Shown here piece after piece: positions 6,117-14,684 of a DNA stretch of 17,207 nt. The stretch covers positions 8,437 to 25,643 of the forward strand of contig DDMS01000019.1 of NCBI GenBank assembly GCA_002340765.1, given 5' to 3'. A program made the translations under genes and the position numbers. Position 1 is the stretch's first letter, and the number at the start of each line of letters is the position of its first letter. Under the pieces are notes generated by a model, which made no database searches, was not told where the DNA came from, and saw only the letters and a list, made by a program, of their open reading frames with translations. The DNA comes from Flavobacteriaceae bacterium UBA2540 (GTDB lineage: Bacteria; Bacteroidota; Bacteroidia; Flavobacteriales; Flavobacteriaceae).

Positions 6117-7934
6117 TTAAACAATTTTCTTACCTAAATAAGAAATGATGAGCTCTTTTTTGGGTAGTTTGTCTCTTTCATATTCAGTAATTAAATACAA
6201 TCCTGTTCCTTTTTCTACAAATAATGGGATTGATTTTTCTTCTGCATACAAAACACTTAAAACTTCCTTGTACTGCTTTTCATCTTTAATTTTTACTTGA
6301 TGAATTATTGGGTTTTCTCTGAAGGCTTCACTTAGATTAATGTAATCGTCTTTCGGAGTGAAAAAATGTAATTTTTCTTCAACTGTAGCCTCATTAATTT
6401 CTGTTGAGGATGCTATTTTAAAAGAGCCATGCTCACCAAAAACTCCAGAAAAATTCTCTAAAGCCTGTTTGTTTACCGTATCATTTGCTGTAAGCGCAAT
6501 TAAATAACCCACATCATTCAACTCGATATTATTAGTCAATTCATCATCATAAATATTGACATTCAATGCTTCTAAATTGTCTTCCAAAGCTTGCTCAATA
6601 AATTGTTTATTGGAATCAATAATGACAATTCTTTTACCTTTATCTCGCAAATAACTTGCAATCAATCTTGCAGGATTTGATGCGCCAACTATTAAAATAC
6701 CATTTGACTTTTTTAGAAATACTCCTATAATTCTTGCAAAAAAACGAGCCGTAGTTGCATTTAAAAGAACAGTGCCTAAAACAATCATAAAAACCAAAGG
6801 CGTTATGTATTCTGCACCTTCCACTCCTTGTTTTAATAATTTGCTTCCAAATAACGATGCGATTCCGGCAGCCACAATTCCCCTTGGTCCTACCCAACTT
6901 ATAAAGATTTTTTCATTGAATTTGAGTTTCGAATTTATGGTACTTGCAAAAACAGCCAAAGGACGAATTACAAAAACAACAATCGCAAATAAAGCCAATG
7001 TTTTCCATGAATATAAAAGCATCAACTCATCAATATTCATGTTAGCTGCTAATAAAATGAAGAGAATTGAAATCAATAAAACACTCAAAGATTCTTTAAA
7101 ATAGAGTAATTCTTTGATGTTTTTCAATTTGCTATTTCCCAAAACCATTCCCATTACAACTACTGCCAACAATCCAGATTCATGCGCAAAAATTTCTGAT
7201 TCCACAAATACTAAAAGTACTGTGGAAAGTGAGGCAACATTTAATAAATAATGAGGAATCATTTTTTTATTGATCACATATGCCAAGGCATTTGCAAACG
7301 TAAATCCAAAAGTAGTCCCAAATAATATAATTTTTCCAAACTCAATAAAAGCAGTTTTTGTAAAACCACTTTCACCCCCAACTGTAATAAATTCAAATAC
7401 TAAAACGGCTACTAAAGCTCCAATAGGGTCTATCAAAATTCCCTCCCATTTTAGTACGGTAGAGATGTCTTTTTTTAAAGGAATGTTTCTTAAAATAGGT
7501 GTAATTACTGTTGGCCCTGTAACAATAATCAATCCTGAAAACAAAAAAGAAAGTTCCCAACTTAAATTGAAAATTTTATGAGCTACAATACCTACACCAA
7601 AAAAAGTAATGGCTGCACCCAAGGTAATCAGTTTCGTAATAACAGGACCTACATTTTTTATCTCCTCTCTTTTCAAGGTCAAACCACCTTCAAATAAAAT
7701 AATACTGATGGCTAATGAGACAAAATTATACAGATAATCTCCGGGGAAAAGTCCTTTTTCACCATTCCAAATAGGTTCAATCCATTTCGAACCATCTTCA
7801 GTAATATAAGTAGCAGCAATAGGTCCAACCAATAATCCAATTAAAATTAAGGGAAGAATTGCAGGGATTTTAAGTTTCCACGCAACCCATTGTGCCAATA
7901 TTCCTAAAATGATAATACCTGCTAATTCTAACAT
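6117..7934 (-). CDS. Cation:proton antiporter (NhaP-type, CPA1) with C-terminal RCK_N domain
   Basis: This 605-residue inner-membrane protein likely exchanges Na+ or K+ for H+. Residues 1 to about 400 form some 12 hydrophobic segments of the Na_H_exchanger fold, including LFEGGLTLKREEI, FSGLIIVTGPTVITPILRN, the DPIGALVAVLVFE segment and SWVGPRGIVAAGIASLF, all typical of the NhaP/CPA1 type. From residue 411 an RCK_N (TrkA-N) Rossmann domain begins, NGILIVGASNPARLIASYL, with an acidic residue at the end of the second strand (IVIIDSN), consistent with nucleotide binding and gating. The last 100 residues are a soluble regulatory tail. The ion specificity cannot be read. It ends 4 nt from the dnaX stop on the opposite strand, and its start faces the GtrA gene across 185 nt. 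Confidence 0.92.
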   Translation of the reverse strand: MLELAGIIILGILAQWVAWKLKIPAILPLILIGLLVGPIAATYITEDGSKWIEPIWNGEKGLFPGDYLYNFVSLAISIILFEGGLTLKREEIKNVGPVITKLITLGAAITFFGVGIVAHKIFNLSWELSFLFSGLIIVTGPTVITPILRNIPLKKDISTVLKWEGILIDPIGALVAVLVFEFITVGGESGFTKTAFIEFGKIILFGTTFGFTFANALAYVINKKMIPHYLLNVASLSTVLLVFVESEIFAHESGLLAVVVMGMVLGNSKLKNIKELLYFKESLSVLLISILFILLAANMNIDELMLLYSWKTLALFAIVVFVIRPLAVFASTINSKLKFNEKIFISWVGPRGIVAAGIASLFGSKLLKQGVEGAEYITPLVFMIVLGTVLLNATTARFFARIIGVFLKKSNGILIVGASNPARLIASYLRDKGKRIVIIDSNKQFIEQALEDNLEALNVNIYDDELTNNIELNDVGYLIALTANDTVNKQALENFSGVFGEHGSFKIASSTEINEATVEEKLHFFTPKDDYINLSEAFRENPIIHQVKIKDEKQYKEVLSVLYAEEKSIPLFVEKGTGLYLITEYERDKLPKKELIISYLGKKIV

Positions 7935-8049
7935 TGTGTGATATGAAACTATTGTTCGTAAAATTAAGAATGTTTATGGTTCATAAAAATTTTATGGCTG
8001 TTTTTTTAAAAAAAAAGAAATAAAAACATAAAGATTTTGTGAGAACTGC

Positions 8050-8057
8050 TAATTTTG
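8050..8057 (+). promoter_or_regulatory. Possible -7 element of the GtrA gene promoter
   Basis: TAATTTTG matches TAnnTTTG exactly and lies 62 nt before the GtrA start, in the gap divergent from the antiporter. There is no TTG at the expected -33 distance (the nearest, at 8037-8039, is too close), so support is partial. Confidence 0.3.
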
Positions 8058-8119
8058 CATAGCCGTAAAAAATTCCAAACAAAATATTTAAATCTTTATA
8101 TACTGATACTGCGTTATCA

Positions 8120-8587
8120 ATGAAAAAATTAGCACTTTCTAAAAAACAATTAATAAAATTTACGCTTATAGGAATATTCTCAGTAATTATTGATTTAATT
8201 TTTTACTACACATTTTTAAATATATTACCTGAAACTTCATTCTTTTTCATCACTAAAGAAGAAATCTCAAAAGCGATGTCTTTTTTGTGTGGAATGACTT
8301 TTTCATATTTTTTAAATAAATTTTGGACTTGGAAAAAGAAAGATCGTTCAAAAAGAAGAGTTGCAAAATTCGCTTTGATTTACGGAATTTCACTCTTAAT
8401 AAACGTAACAGTAAATGCTCATTTGATTTTTTTACTTCACAACTATAAAAATTTGATTGATTTACCCAATAAATATCTCATTGCATTCATTGGAGCCACA
8501 GGTGTTAGTGCATTGTTAAATTTTGCAGGACAAAAATTTTGGCTTTTTAAAGCTGCTAAAACTAAAAAAAACTCATTCAAAGTTTAA
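8120..8587 (+). CDS. GtrA family membrane protein
   Basis: This 155-residue protein has four hydrophobic segments (roughly residues 11-32, 49-68, 83-106 and 121-144) and the features of the GtrA/DPMS1 family: LIKFTLIGIFSVIIDLIFYYTFLN at the N-terminus, a central FLCGMTFSYFLNKFWTWKK with the conserved NKxWTW pattern, and a C-terminal LLNFAGQKFWLFK repeating that pattern. Founding members translocate undecaprenyl-linked sugars for O-antigen glucosylation, but many homologues have unknown substrates and no glycosyltransferase lies nearby here. Length is typical. It precedes miaE by 49 nt on the same strand and may be cotranscribed with it. Confidence 0.9.
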   Translation: MKKLALSKKQLIKFTLIGIFSVIIDLIFYYTFLNILPETSFFFITKEEISKAMSFLCGMTFSYFLNKFWTWKKKDRSKRRVAKFALIYGISLLINVTVNAHLIFLLHNYKNLIDLPNKYLIAFIGATGVSALLNFAGQKFWLFKAAKTKKNSFKV

Positions 8588-8636
8588 CTCAAAAAACTTT
8601 ATAATTTTCATTAATTTTACAAAAAAATCATTTTTA

Positions 8637-9218
<582 letters not shown>

Positions 9219-9222
9219 TGAA

Positions 9223-9243
9223 CCTTAAACCCTAAACCCTGAA
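9223..9243. repeat. 7-bp telomere-like tandem repeat, three copies
   Basis: The three heptamers are ccttaaa, ccctaaa and ccctgaa. They fill the gap between the miaE stop and the DUF4268 start, ending 10 nt before that ATG. The likeness to eukaryotic telomere repeats is a coincidence of composition. Confidence 0.6.
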
Positions 9244-9253
9244 TTAATACAAC

Positions 9254-9685
9254 ATGTTCAGCAAAGAAGAAGCTACTTTATTGCGTAAAGAATTTTGGAC
9301 AAGTTTTGGAAAATCTTTTCCCAGAAAGTGGTTGTTATACAATACCAAAATAAAAGGCGTTGCTTTTAAATTCGTCACCGACAAAAAAGGAGCAATGATT
9401 TGTTTGGATATAGAACATTCTGACGAATTGATGAATTTGTTGTATTATGACCAATTACTTTCACTGAAATCGCTTTTAGAAACGGAACTTCCTGAGATCA
9501 TTTATGATGATGCGTACGAATTGGAAAATGGCAAAATCATACACCGAATTTATGTTCCTTTTGATAAAAAGTTCAACATCCATAATAAAAATACATGGAG
9601 AGCTTGTTATGAATTTTTTGTAGAAAAGATGTCAATACTTGAAGGTTTCTTTTATGAATATGAGGAAGTGATTAAAAATGTATAA
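9254..9685 (+). CDS. DUF4268 domain-containing protein
   Basis: This 143-residue soluble protein matches the small, stand-alone DUF4268 proteins of flavobacteria: an N-terminal MFSKEEATLLRKEFWTSFG helix, a central WLLYNTKIKGVAFKFV and LDIEHSD stretch, and a C-terminal NTWRACYEFFVEKM segment. In some other bacteria DUF4268 is joined to nuclease-like domains, but here only the single domain is present, with no visible catalytic motif. Function is unknown. No signal peptide or membrane segment is seen. It is the last gene of a possible GtrA-miaE-DUF4268 run and is convergent with the DUF4870 pseudogene 11 nt away. Confidence 0.85.
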   Translation: MFSKEEATLLRKEFWTSFGKSFPRKWLLYNTKIKGVAFKFVTDKKGAMICLDIEHSDELMNLLYYDQLLSLKSLLETELPEIIYDDAYELENGKIIHRIYVPFDKKFNIHNKNTWRACYEFFVEKMSILEGFFYEYEEVIKNV

Positions 9686-9696
9686 TTTTTAATAAC

Positions 9697-10035
9697 CTAT
9701 TTTATAAATTGAATAGAAAAAGGATAATGTATCATTTCGCCATTACTCGCTTTTACAGCATTGATTATAGGAAAAATCAAATAAAAAATTCCTAAAATAA
9801 TCAGTCCAATAAATCCAAGTCCAAAGAAAATAACAAAAGGAATACAAATTAATACATACAAAAACATTGAAATACGGAAATTTAAAATAGCTTTTCCGTG
9901 AAAATCCATTCTTAAAACCTACTCTTTTTTTAGAATCCATAAAATTAAAGGAACTACAAATCCCCCAATTCCAGATACAAAATCCAATAATTGACTTAAA
10001 TGAGTAAGCATTAAAAGCTGTCTATCTTCTCTCAT
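9697..10035 (-). pseudogene. DUF4870 membrane protein interrupted by one TAG
   Basis: Read from the ATG at 10035, the frame gives MREDRQLLMLTHLSQLLDF, a first hydrophobic segment (GIGGFVVPLILWILKKE), then TAG at 9919-9921. It continues in the same frame as VLRMDFHGKAILNFRIS, a second hydrophobic segment, and the typical FPIINAVKASNGEMIHYPFSIQFIK end. Apart from the stop, all 112 positions fit a normal DUF4870 (Tic20-like) small membrane protein. The 70-codon piece starting at the internal ATG (9909) would lack the first membrane segment. Reinitiation there is possible, as the ATG lies only 9 nt after the TAG, but simple inactivation is the easiest reading. Function of the family is unknown. 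Confidence 0.8.
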
Positions 10036-10123
10036 ATTTATTTTATTTCATGTAAATGTTTTACAAATATGAATAAAAATATTTTAAAATATTATGAATC
10101 ATCAGAAAAACACAAATTACTCA

Positions 10124-10155
10124 TTGAAATTCTAGATAATCTTTGTGTATTTTTG
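10124..10155 (+). promoter_or_regulatory. Predicted mnmE promoter, almost touching the start codon
   Basis: TTG at 10124-10126 is followed after 21 nt by TATTTTTG at 10148-10155, an exact match to the flavobacterial consensus. The -7 element ends 4 nt before the mnmE ATG at 10160, so transcription should start at or very near that codon. Confidence 0.6.
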
Positions 10156-10159
10156 TCCG

Positions 10160-11554
10160 ATGATTCAAAACGATACTATCATTGCGCTAGCAACACCTTC
10201 TGGAATGGGAGCCATTGCTGTAATTCGACTTTCGGGCGAAAAAGCAATTGACATTGTAGATGTTTTTTTTAGGTCTACACGAAAAAATAAATCGCTAAAA
10301 AATCAAAAAACACACAGTATTCACTTGGGATTTATAGTTGATAAAGAGCATATCATAGATGAAGTATTGGTGTCTATTTTTAAAAATCCCAATTCCTACA
10401 CTGGCGAAAATGTGGTAGAGATTTCCTGTCATGGTTCTACTTTTATTCAACAAGAAATCATACAATTATTTCTCAAAAATGGGAGTAGATTGGCGGATGC
10501 TGGCGAATTTACCTTACGTGCTTTTTTGAATGGAAAAATGGATTTGTCACAGGCTGAAGCTGTGGCTGATTTGATTGCGTCCAATTCAGCAGCAAGTCAT
10601 CAAATGGCAATTCAACAAATGCGTGGTGGAATTGCTAATGAATTGAAATTATTGAGAGCGCAATTGCTTGATTTTGCTGCGTTGATTGAACTAGAACTCG
10701 ATTTTTCAGGAGAAGATGTAGAATTTGCTGACCGTACAAAATTCAAAGAATTGGTTGCAAAAATTACCCAAGTTTTAAAAAGATTAATTGATTCCTTCTC
10801 TTTTGGAAATGCTATGAAAAACGGAATTCCCGTGGCAATTATTGGTGAACCGAATGTAGGAAAATCAACGCTGTTGAATGCACTTTTGAACGAAGAAAAA
10901 GCCATTGTTTCTGAAATTGCAGGAACTACAAGAGATGCTATTGAAGACGAAATTGTCATTGAAGGTGTTGCTTTTCGTTTTATAGATACCGCAGGAATAA
11001 GACATACAGAGGATATTGTTGAAAATATTGGTATCAAAAAAGCTTTTGAAAAAGCCGAAAACGCCCAATTGATTATTTTTTTGTTAGATGCTGAAAAATT
11101 TGCTGTAAATCAACCAAAATTTATGGCTGAAATTGCACAAATAAAAGAAAGATTACCAACCAAAAGAATATTGGTGATTGCAAATAAAGTTGACAAATTG
11201 AACCCGACTGAAATTGAAACGATTCAAGCTGAAATCGACAATTTGATTTTGTTATCTGCAAAAAATAACATTGGAATTGATACTCTAAAATCAGAACTCA
11301 CTTCACTAGTTAATATTGGTGCACTCAGCAATAATGAAACGATTATCACCAATTCTCGTCATTTTGAAGCGTTGAATAATGCTTTACAAGCCATTATTTC
11401 TGTTAAAATTGGCATTGATAGAGAGATTTCAACGGATTTATTTTCTATAGATATCCGCGAATGTTTACTTCATTTAGGAACTATCACTGGAGAATATGAT
11501 GTGGATAAAGATATTTTAGGGCATATTTTTTCCAACTTTTGTATCGGAAAGTAA
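10160..11554 (+). CDS. mnmE: tRNA uridine-5-carboxymethylaminomethyl modification GTPase MnmE
   Basis: With MnmG, MnmE modifies U34 of several tRNAs using a formyl-carrying folate and GTP hydrolysis. The 464-residue protein is complete: an N-terminal folate-binding domain (DTIIALATPSGMGAIAVIRLSG, about 1-120), a helical domain, and an inserted G domain with G1 GEPNVGKS (229-236), G2 GTTRD (255-259), G3 DTAG (276-279) and G4 NKVD. It ends in the obligatory CIGK with C461. The frame opens earlier, at a GTG at 10145, but the ATG at 10160 gives the usual start and the promoter overlaps the five upstream codons, so I use 10160. It is monocistronic, convergent with menE 70 nt away. Confidence 0.97.
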   Translation: MIQNDTIIALATPSGMGAIAVIRLSGEKAIDIVDVFFRSTRKNKSLKNQKTHSIHLGFIVDKEHIIDEVLVSIFKNPNSYTGENVVEISCHGSTFIQQEIIQLFLKNGSRLADAGEFTLRAFLNGKMDLSQAEAVADLIASNSAASHQMAIQQMRGGIANELKLLRAQLLDFAALIELELDFSGEDVEFADRTKFKELVAKITQVLKRLIDSFSFGNAMKNGIPVAIIGEPNVGKSTLLNALLNEEKAIVSEIAGTTRDAIEDEIVIEGVAFRFIDTAGIRHTEDIVENIGIKKAFEKAENAQLIIFLLDAEKFAVNQPKFMAEIAQIKERLPTKRILVIANKVDKLNPTEIETIQAEIDNLILLSAKNNIGIDTLKSELTSLVNIGALSNNETIITNSRHFEALNNALQAIISVKIGIDREISTDLFSIDIRECLLHLGTITGEYDVDKDILGHIFSNFCIGK

Positions 11555-11624
11555 TATATTATTTTCAATAAAAAAACATGATTATAACCAACAAAAATGA
11601 GTTAAAAATAATTGCAACAGGATT

Positions 11625-12698
11625 TTAAAAACCGATTTTTTCAAGTGTATTTTTCCGTTGAATTTTTCCAGATGCTGTTTGATTAAAATGATCTAAAAAA
11701 TATATTTCTTTAGGAATTTCAAATTTTGAAAGTGTTTTTAAAGACTTTATTTTTGAAAATAGTTCCTTTTTTATAAAAGTTTCATTTTCAATTTTCACTA
11801 AAGATTCTATCAATAAAACGAGCTTTTCTCCCAATTGCTCGTCTTGAATTCCAGCAACAAAAAAACGATTTTTAGTAATTTTTGCTAATTCTTCTTCAAT
11901 CATTTCAGGATGCAATTTGATACCTCCAGAATTGATTACATTATCAAAACGACCTAACCATTCAAACTTTTTATTTGAAATTAATTGTACAACATCATTC
12001 GTAAACACTGTTTTTTCAAAAATATATTTAGCCTTAATTACCAAACAATTTCGTTCATCTTTATAAATAGAAACATTGGGCAGTACCTTATAAAAATTCG
12101 GGTATTTATGGACATGATTTAGTTTTTTAATAGCAATATGCGAAATGGTTTCTGTCATTCCATACGTTGCAAAAACGTGAGAATTAATGTGTTGTAACTT
12201 TTCTTGCAATTGATTAGAAACAACTCCTCCACCAACAATTAGTTTTTTTATACGATGCAAATTATCTAGAGAATTTTCAAGTTGTAAAGGAACCATTGCC
12301 GAAAAATCATAGCTTTTTAAAATCCCATCTAAAGGTTTGGAAGTTGCCTTAACAACATCCAAATGCCAACCTAAAGTTAGCGCTCGAACTAACATCATTT
12401 TACCAGCAATATAATTGATTGGCAAACATAATAATGCTGTTGTTTTTTGAGGCAAAACAAAATAACTAGCAGTTGCTAAAGCAGAATTTACCATAAATTC
12501 TTTTCTCAATTCAATAATTTTTGGAACTCCTGTAGAACCTGAAGTTTGAACAGAAATTGTTTCTTGATTCGAAAACCAATCCTCTAAAAAAGAATACATT
12601 TCTTCCGAAAATTCTGAGGCATATTTTAAAAGTCCTTCAGTTGAAGAAAAAGAATAATTATTTAAATTGAACTCTTTATGAAAAATAATTTTCATCAA
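11625..12698 (-). CDS. menE: o-Succinylbenzoate-CoA ligase (AMP-binding), MenE
   Basis: MenE activates o-succinylbenzoate to its CoA thioester through an acyl-adenylate, the step after MenC in menaquinone synthesis. At 357 residues it is short for the ANL superfamily, as flavobacterial MenE usually is. Seen motifs: the P-loop TSGSTGVPK (52-60), the ATYGMTE adenine/acyl-site motif, GRFDNVINSGGIKLHPEMIE at the hinge to the C-terminal domain, and the catalytic lysine K345 in SGKIQRK. Two ATGs are adjacent (12698 and 12695); either could be used. It is the last gene of the men cluster, with a 3-nt gap from the CPBP gene, so it is probably translated from the same mRNA. Confidence 0.9.
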   Translation of the reverse strand: MMKIIFHKEFNLNNYSFSSTEGLLKYASEFSEEMYSFLEDWFSNQETISVQTSGSTGVPKIIELRKEFMVNSALATASYFVLPQKTTALLCLPINYIAGKMMLVRALTLGWHLDVVKATSKPLDGILKSYDFSAMVPLQLENSLDNLHRIKKLIVGGGVVSNQLQEKLQHINSHVFATYGMTETISHIAIKKLNHVHKYPNFYKVLPNVSIYKDERNCLVIKAKYIFEKTVFTNDVVQLISNKKFEWLGRFDNVINSGGIKLHPEMIEEELAKITKNRFFVAGIQDEQLGEKLVLLIESLVKIENETFIKKELFSKIKSLKTLSKFEIPKEIYFLDHFNQTASGKIQRKNTLEKIGF

Positions 12699-12701
12699 TT
12701 T

Positions 12702-13634
12702 TTAGGATTCAAAAACTTCAGATTGGTTGATCATCAGCGGTTTCTCTACTTTCCCAGTGAGTTTTTCTTTCCAATTTATCCAACCATATTTCTTTGAAAA
12801 AACGAATAATAATATTGGAAAAACAATAAAAATTGGAACATAAACATCAGCGCCTAAACTTGGTGTTGAAATATCAATCAAAATTGAATCTGTTTGAAAA
12901 GCAGTCCAATTTGCAGTTACCAATAAAGCTGTAATCAAATTATTTGCAGCATGAAAGCCAATTGCCAACTCCAAACCTTCATCCATCAAAGTTAAAATTC
13001 CTAGAAAAAACCCTGTACCTATATAATACACTAAAATTTCATACCCCAATTTTTCAACTTCTGGATTTGCAATATGCAATAAACCAAAAACTACAGAAGT
13101 AACAATCAAAGGAATCCATCTGTTGTTTACTGCAATTCCAAGACCTTGCATCAAATAACCTCTAAAAAAATACTCTTCAAAACTTGTTTGTAATGGAATC
13201 AATAAAACACCAATTAATAACAAATATAAAAATGGCTTTAACTGAAAATTGATGATATAATCTTGAGGAGATGATTTATAATCAATAAAAACAAACAATA
13301 CTGTAATAAAACCCCACAAAGAAAATGCGAAAAAAACTCGTTTCCAATCTACTTTTTTTCGTGAAGTTGTAAGTGTTCTAATTCTCTGATTATGAACATA
13401 TTTTACCCAAAAAAAAATACCTCCTAAACCAATTGCAAACGGAACTAAATTTTCAATCAACACAAGATTAGTCCCTTTTTGAGCTATTTGATCTTGCATT
13501 AGTTTTTCAACATCAATATCAAGCAAATAAATTGCTAAAAAATTCAAAGCCATAAATCCGAAGAAAAAAATAGAAACAATTAAGTATTTCCACAATCCTA
13601 GTTTTCCTGTATACCCTTGTTGTATAAAATTCAT
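12702..13634 (-). CDS. CPBP family intramembrane glutamic endopeptidase
   Basis: This 310-residue membrane protein belongs to the CPBP/Abi (CAAX protease and bacteriocin-processing) family of Rce1-like intramembrane proteases. It has about eight hydrophobic segments and all three catalytic motifs: EEYFFRG (E153, E154, R158), FGLLH with H187, and HAANN with H228 and N232. An active protease is therefore plausible; its substrate is unknown. It lies tightly between menC (2 nt) and menE (3 nt), which implies cotranscription. I recall the same menC-CPBP-menE order in other Flavobacteriaceae, but could not check it here. No bacteriocin genes are near. Confidence 0.9.
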   Translation of the reverse strand: MNFIQQGYTGKLGLWKYLIVSIFFFGFMALNFLAIYLLDIDVEKLMQDQIAQKGTNLVLIENLVPFAIGLGGIFFWVKYVHNQRIRTLTTSRKKVDWKRVFFAFSLWGFITVLFVFIDYKSSPQDYIINFQLKPFLYLLLIGVLLIPLQTSFEEYFFRGYLMQGLGIAVNNRWIPLIVTSVVFGLLHIANPEVEKLGYEILVYYIGTGFFLGILTLMDEGLELAIGFHAANNLITALLVTANWTAFQTDSILIDISTPSLGADVYVPIFIVFPILLFVFSKKYGWINWKEKLTGKVEKPLMINQSEVFES

Positions 13635-13636
13635 TT

Positions 13637-14677
13637 TTATAAATTAAATTTCCAATTTAATGATTTGTTATAATGTAAATGTCCATTTTTAATTTCTAAC
13701 GGACTTTCAAAATTATTACTAAATAAACTTCCAGTTCCCAAACCTTGAGGCAATGGATTTTTCAGATGATACGTGAATTGCGCAATCGCATTCAACCCAA
13801 TATTGCTCTCCAAAGCTGAGGTAATCCACCAATCACAATTGTTTTGCTCTGCTAAAGTAATCCATTCTAAACTATTGGCAAAACCTCCTAAAAAACTTGG
13901 TTTTAAAATGATGAATTGTGGCTGAATTGTAGCCAACAATTCTTGTCTTTTTTGAGTTGAAAAAACACCAATCAACTCCTCATCCAATGCAATTGGAACT
14001 GGCGTTTTTGAACACAAAGCTGCCATTTCTTCTATTTGACCTTGTTGAATAGGTTGCTCAATAGAATGAATGTCAAATTTTGATAATTTTTCTAGTTTTT
14101 CAAGCGCTTCATGTGGTTTAAATGCACCATTAGCGTCTACTCTCAATACAATTTCGTTGGCTGTATATTCTTTTCTGATGGCAGCTAACAATTCCAATTC
14201 TGTATCAAAATCAATCGCACCAATTTTCATTTTAATGCACGAAAAACCTTGTTCTAATTTTTCTTTGATTTGCGATTTCATAAACGCTTTATCTCCCATC
14301 CAAATCAAACCATTGATATTAATTGCATCTTTTCCGTTCGTAAATTTTGTAGGAAATAATTCAGAAGGAGTTTGACTTTTTAAAGACAAAAAAGCCTGTT
14401 CTAACCCAAATTGAATGGAAGGAAAATGAGTGAGTTCTTCCAATAAAACATCCAAACCAAGATGAATATTTTGACAAGTCCACGCAATTTTTTCTGAATA
14501 ATTTGAAACATCGTCATAACTTAACCCCCGAAAAAGTCCTGTTTCGCCAATACCAATTTTGTCATTTTCTTGCAACATCAAAAACCAGGTTTCTTTGGTT
14601 TTTAAAATTCCACGAGAAGTGCCACTTGGATTTTTAAAATGGAGAATGTATTTTACGGTACGTGCTGAAATAGACAT
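13637..14677 (-). CDS. menC: o-Succinylbenzoate synthase MenC
   Basis: MenC dehydrates SHCHC to o-succinylbenzoate in menaquinone synthesis. The 346-residue protein is an enolase-superfamily member with the expected catalytic set: the KxK motif K149-M-K151, metal ligands D181 (RVDANG), E207 (IEQP) and D232 (ALDEE), and the second catalytic lysine K259 (ILKPSFLGG). The N-terminal capping domain spans about residues 1-115. Paralogous dipeptide epimerases share this fold, but the location directly beside menE and near menA makes MenC the clear choice. The start at 14677 is 7 nt after the SRPBCC stop and fits the family length. Confidence 0.93.
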   Translation of the reverse strand: MSISARTVKYILHFKNPSGTSRGILKTKETWFLMLQENDKIGIGETGLFRGLSYDDVSNYSEKIAWTCQNIHLGLDVLLEELTHFPSIQFGLEQAFLSLKSQTPSELFPTKFTNGKDAININGLIWMGDKAFMKSQIKEKLEQGFSCIKMKIGAIDFDTELELLAAIRKEYTANEIVLRVDANGAFKPHEALEKLEKLSKFDIHSIEQPIQQGQIEEMAALCSKTPVPIALDEELIGVFSTQKRQELLATIQPQFIILKPSFLGGFANSLEWITLAEQNNCDWWITSALESNIGLNAIAQFTYHLKNPLPQGLGTGSLFSNNFESPLEIKNGHLHYNKSLNWKFNL

Positions 14678-14684
14678 TGAACAA

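Noticed and set aside
8523..8636. N-terminal extension of MiaE (38 residues)
   Set aside because: It overlaps the GtrA gene, is Lys/Phe-rich low-complexity, and the family starts at the ATG at 8637.
9223..9243. Telomere-like CCCTAAA repeat as a sign of a linear replicon end or eukaryotic contamination
   Set aside because: Only three imperfect copies, flanked on both sides by ordinary bacterial genes in normal order.
10069..10251. 60-codon open frame starting MNKNILKYYESSEKH on the + strand
   Set aside because: It overlaps the mnmE promoter and start, and its second half is mnmE read out of frame; no homology pattern recognised.
11572..11584. aaaaaaacatgat shared by the mnmE-menE gap and the region upstream of menA (near 16957)
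   Set aside because: Short, A-rich and without symmetry or conserved placement; a chance match is likely.
11578..11628. 16-codon open frame (MIITNKNELKIIATGF) between mnmE and menE
   Set aside because: Too short to judge, no promoter or neighbour support, and AT-rich DNA gives such frames by chance.
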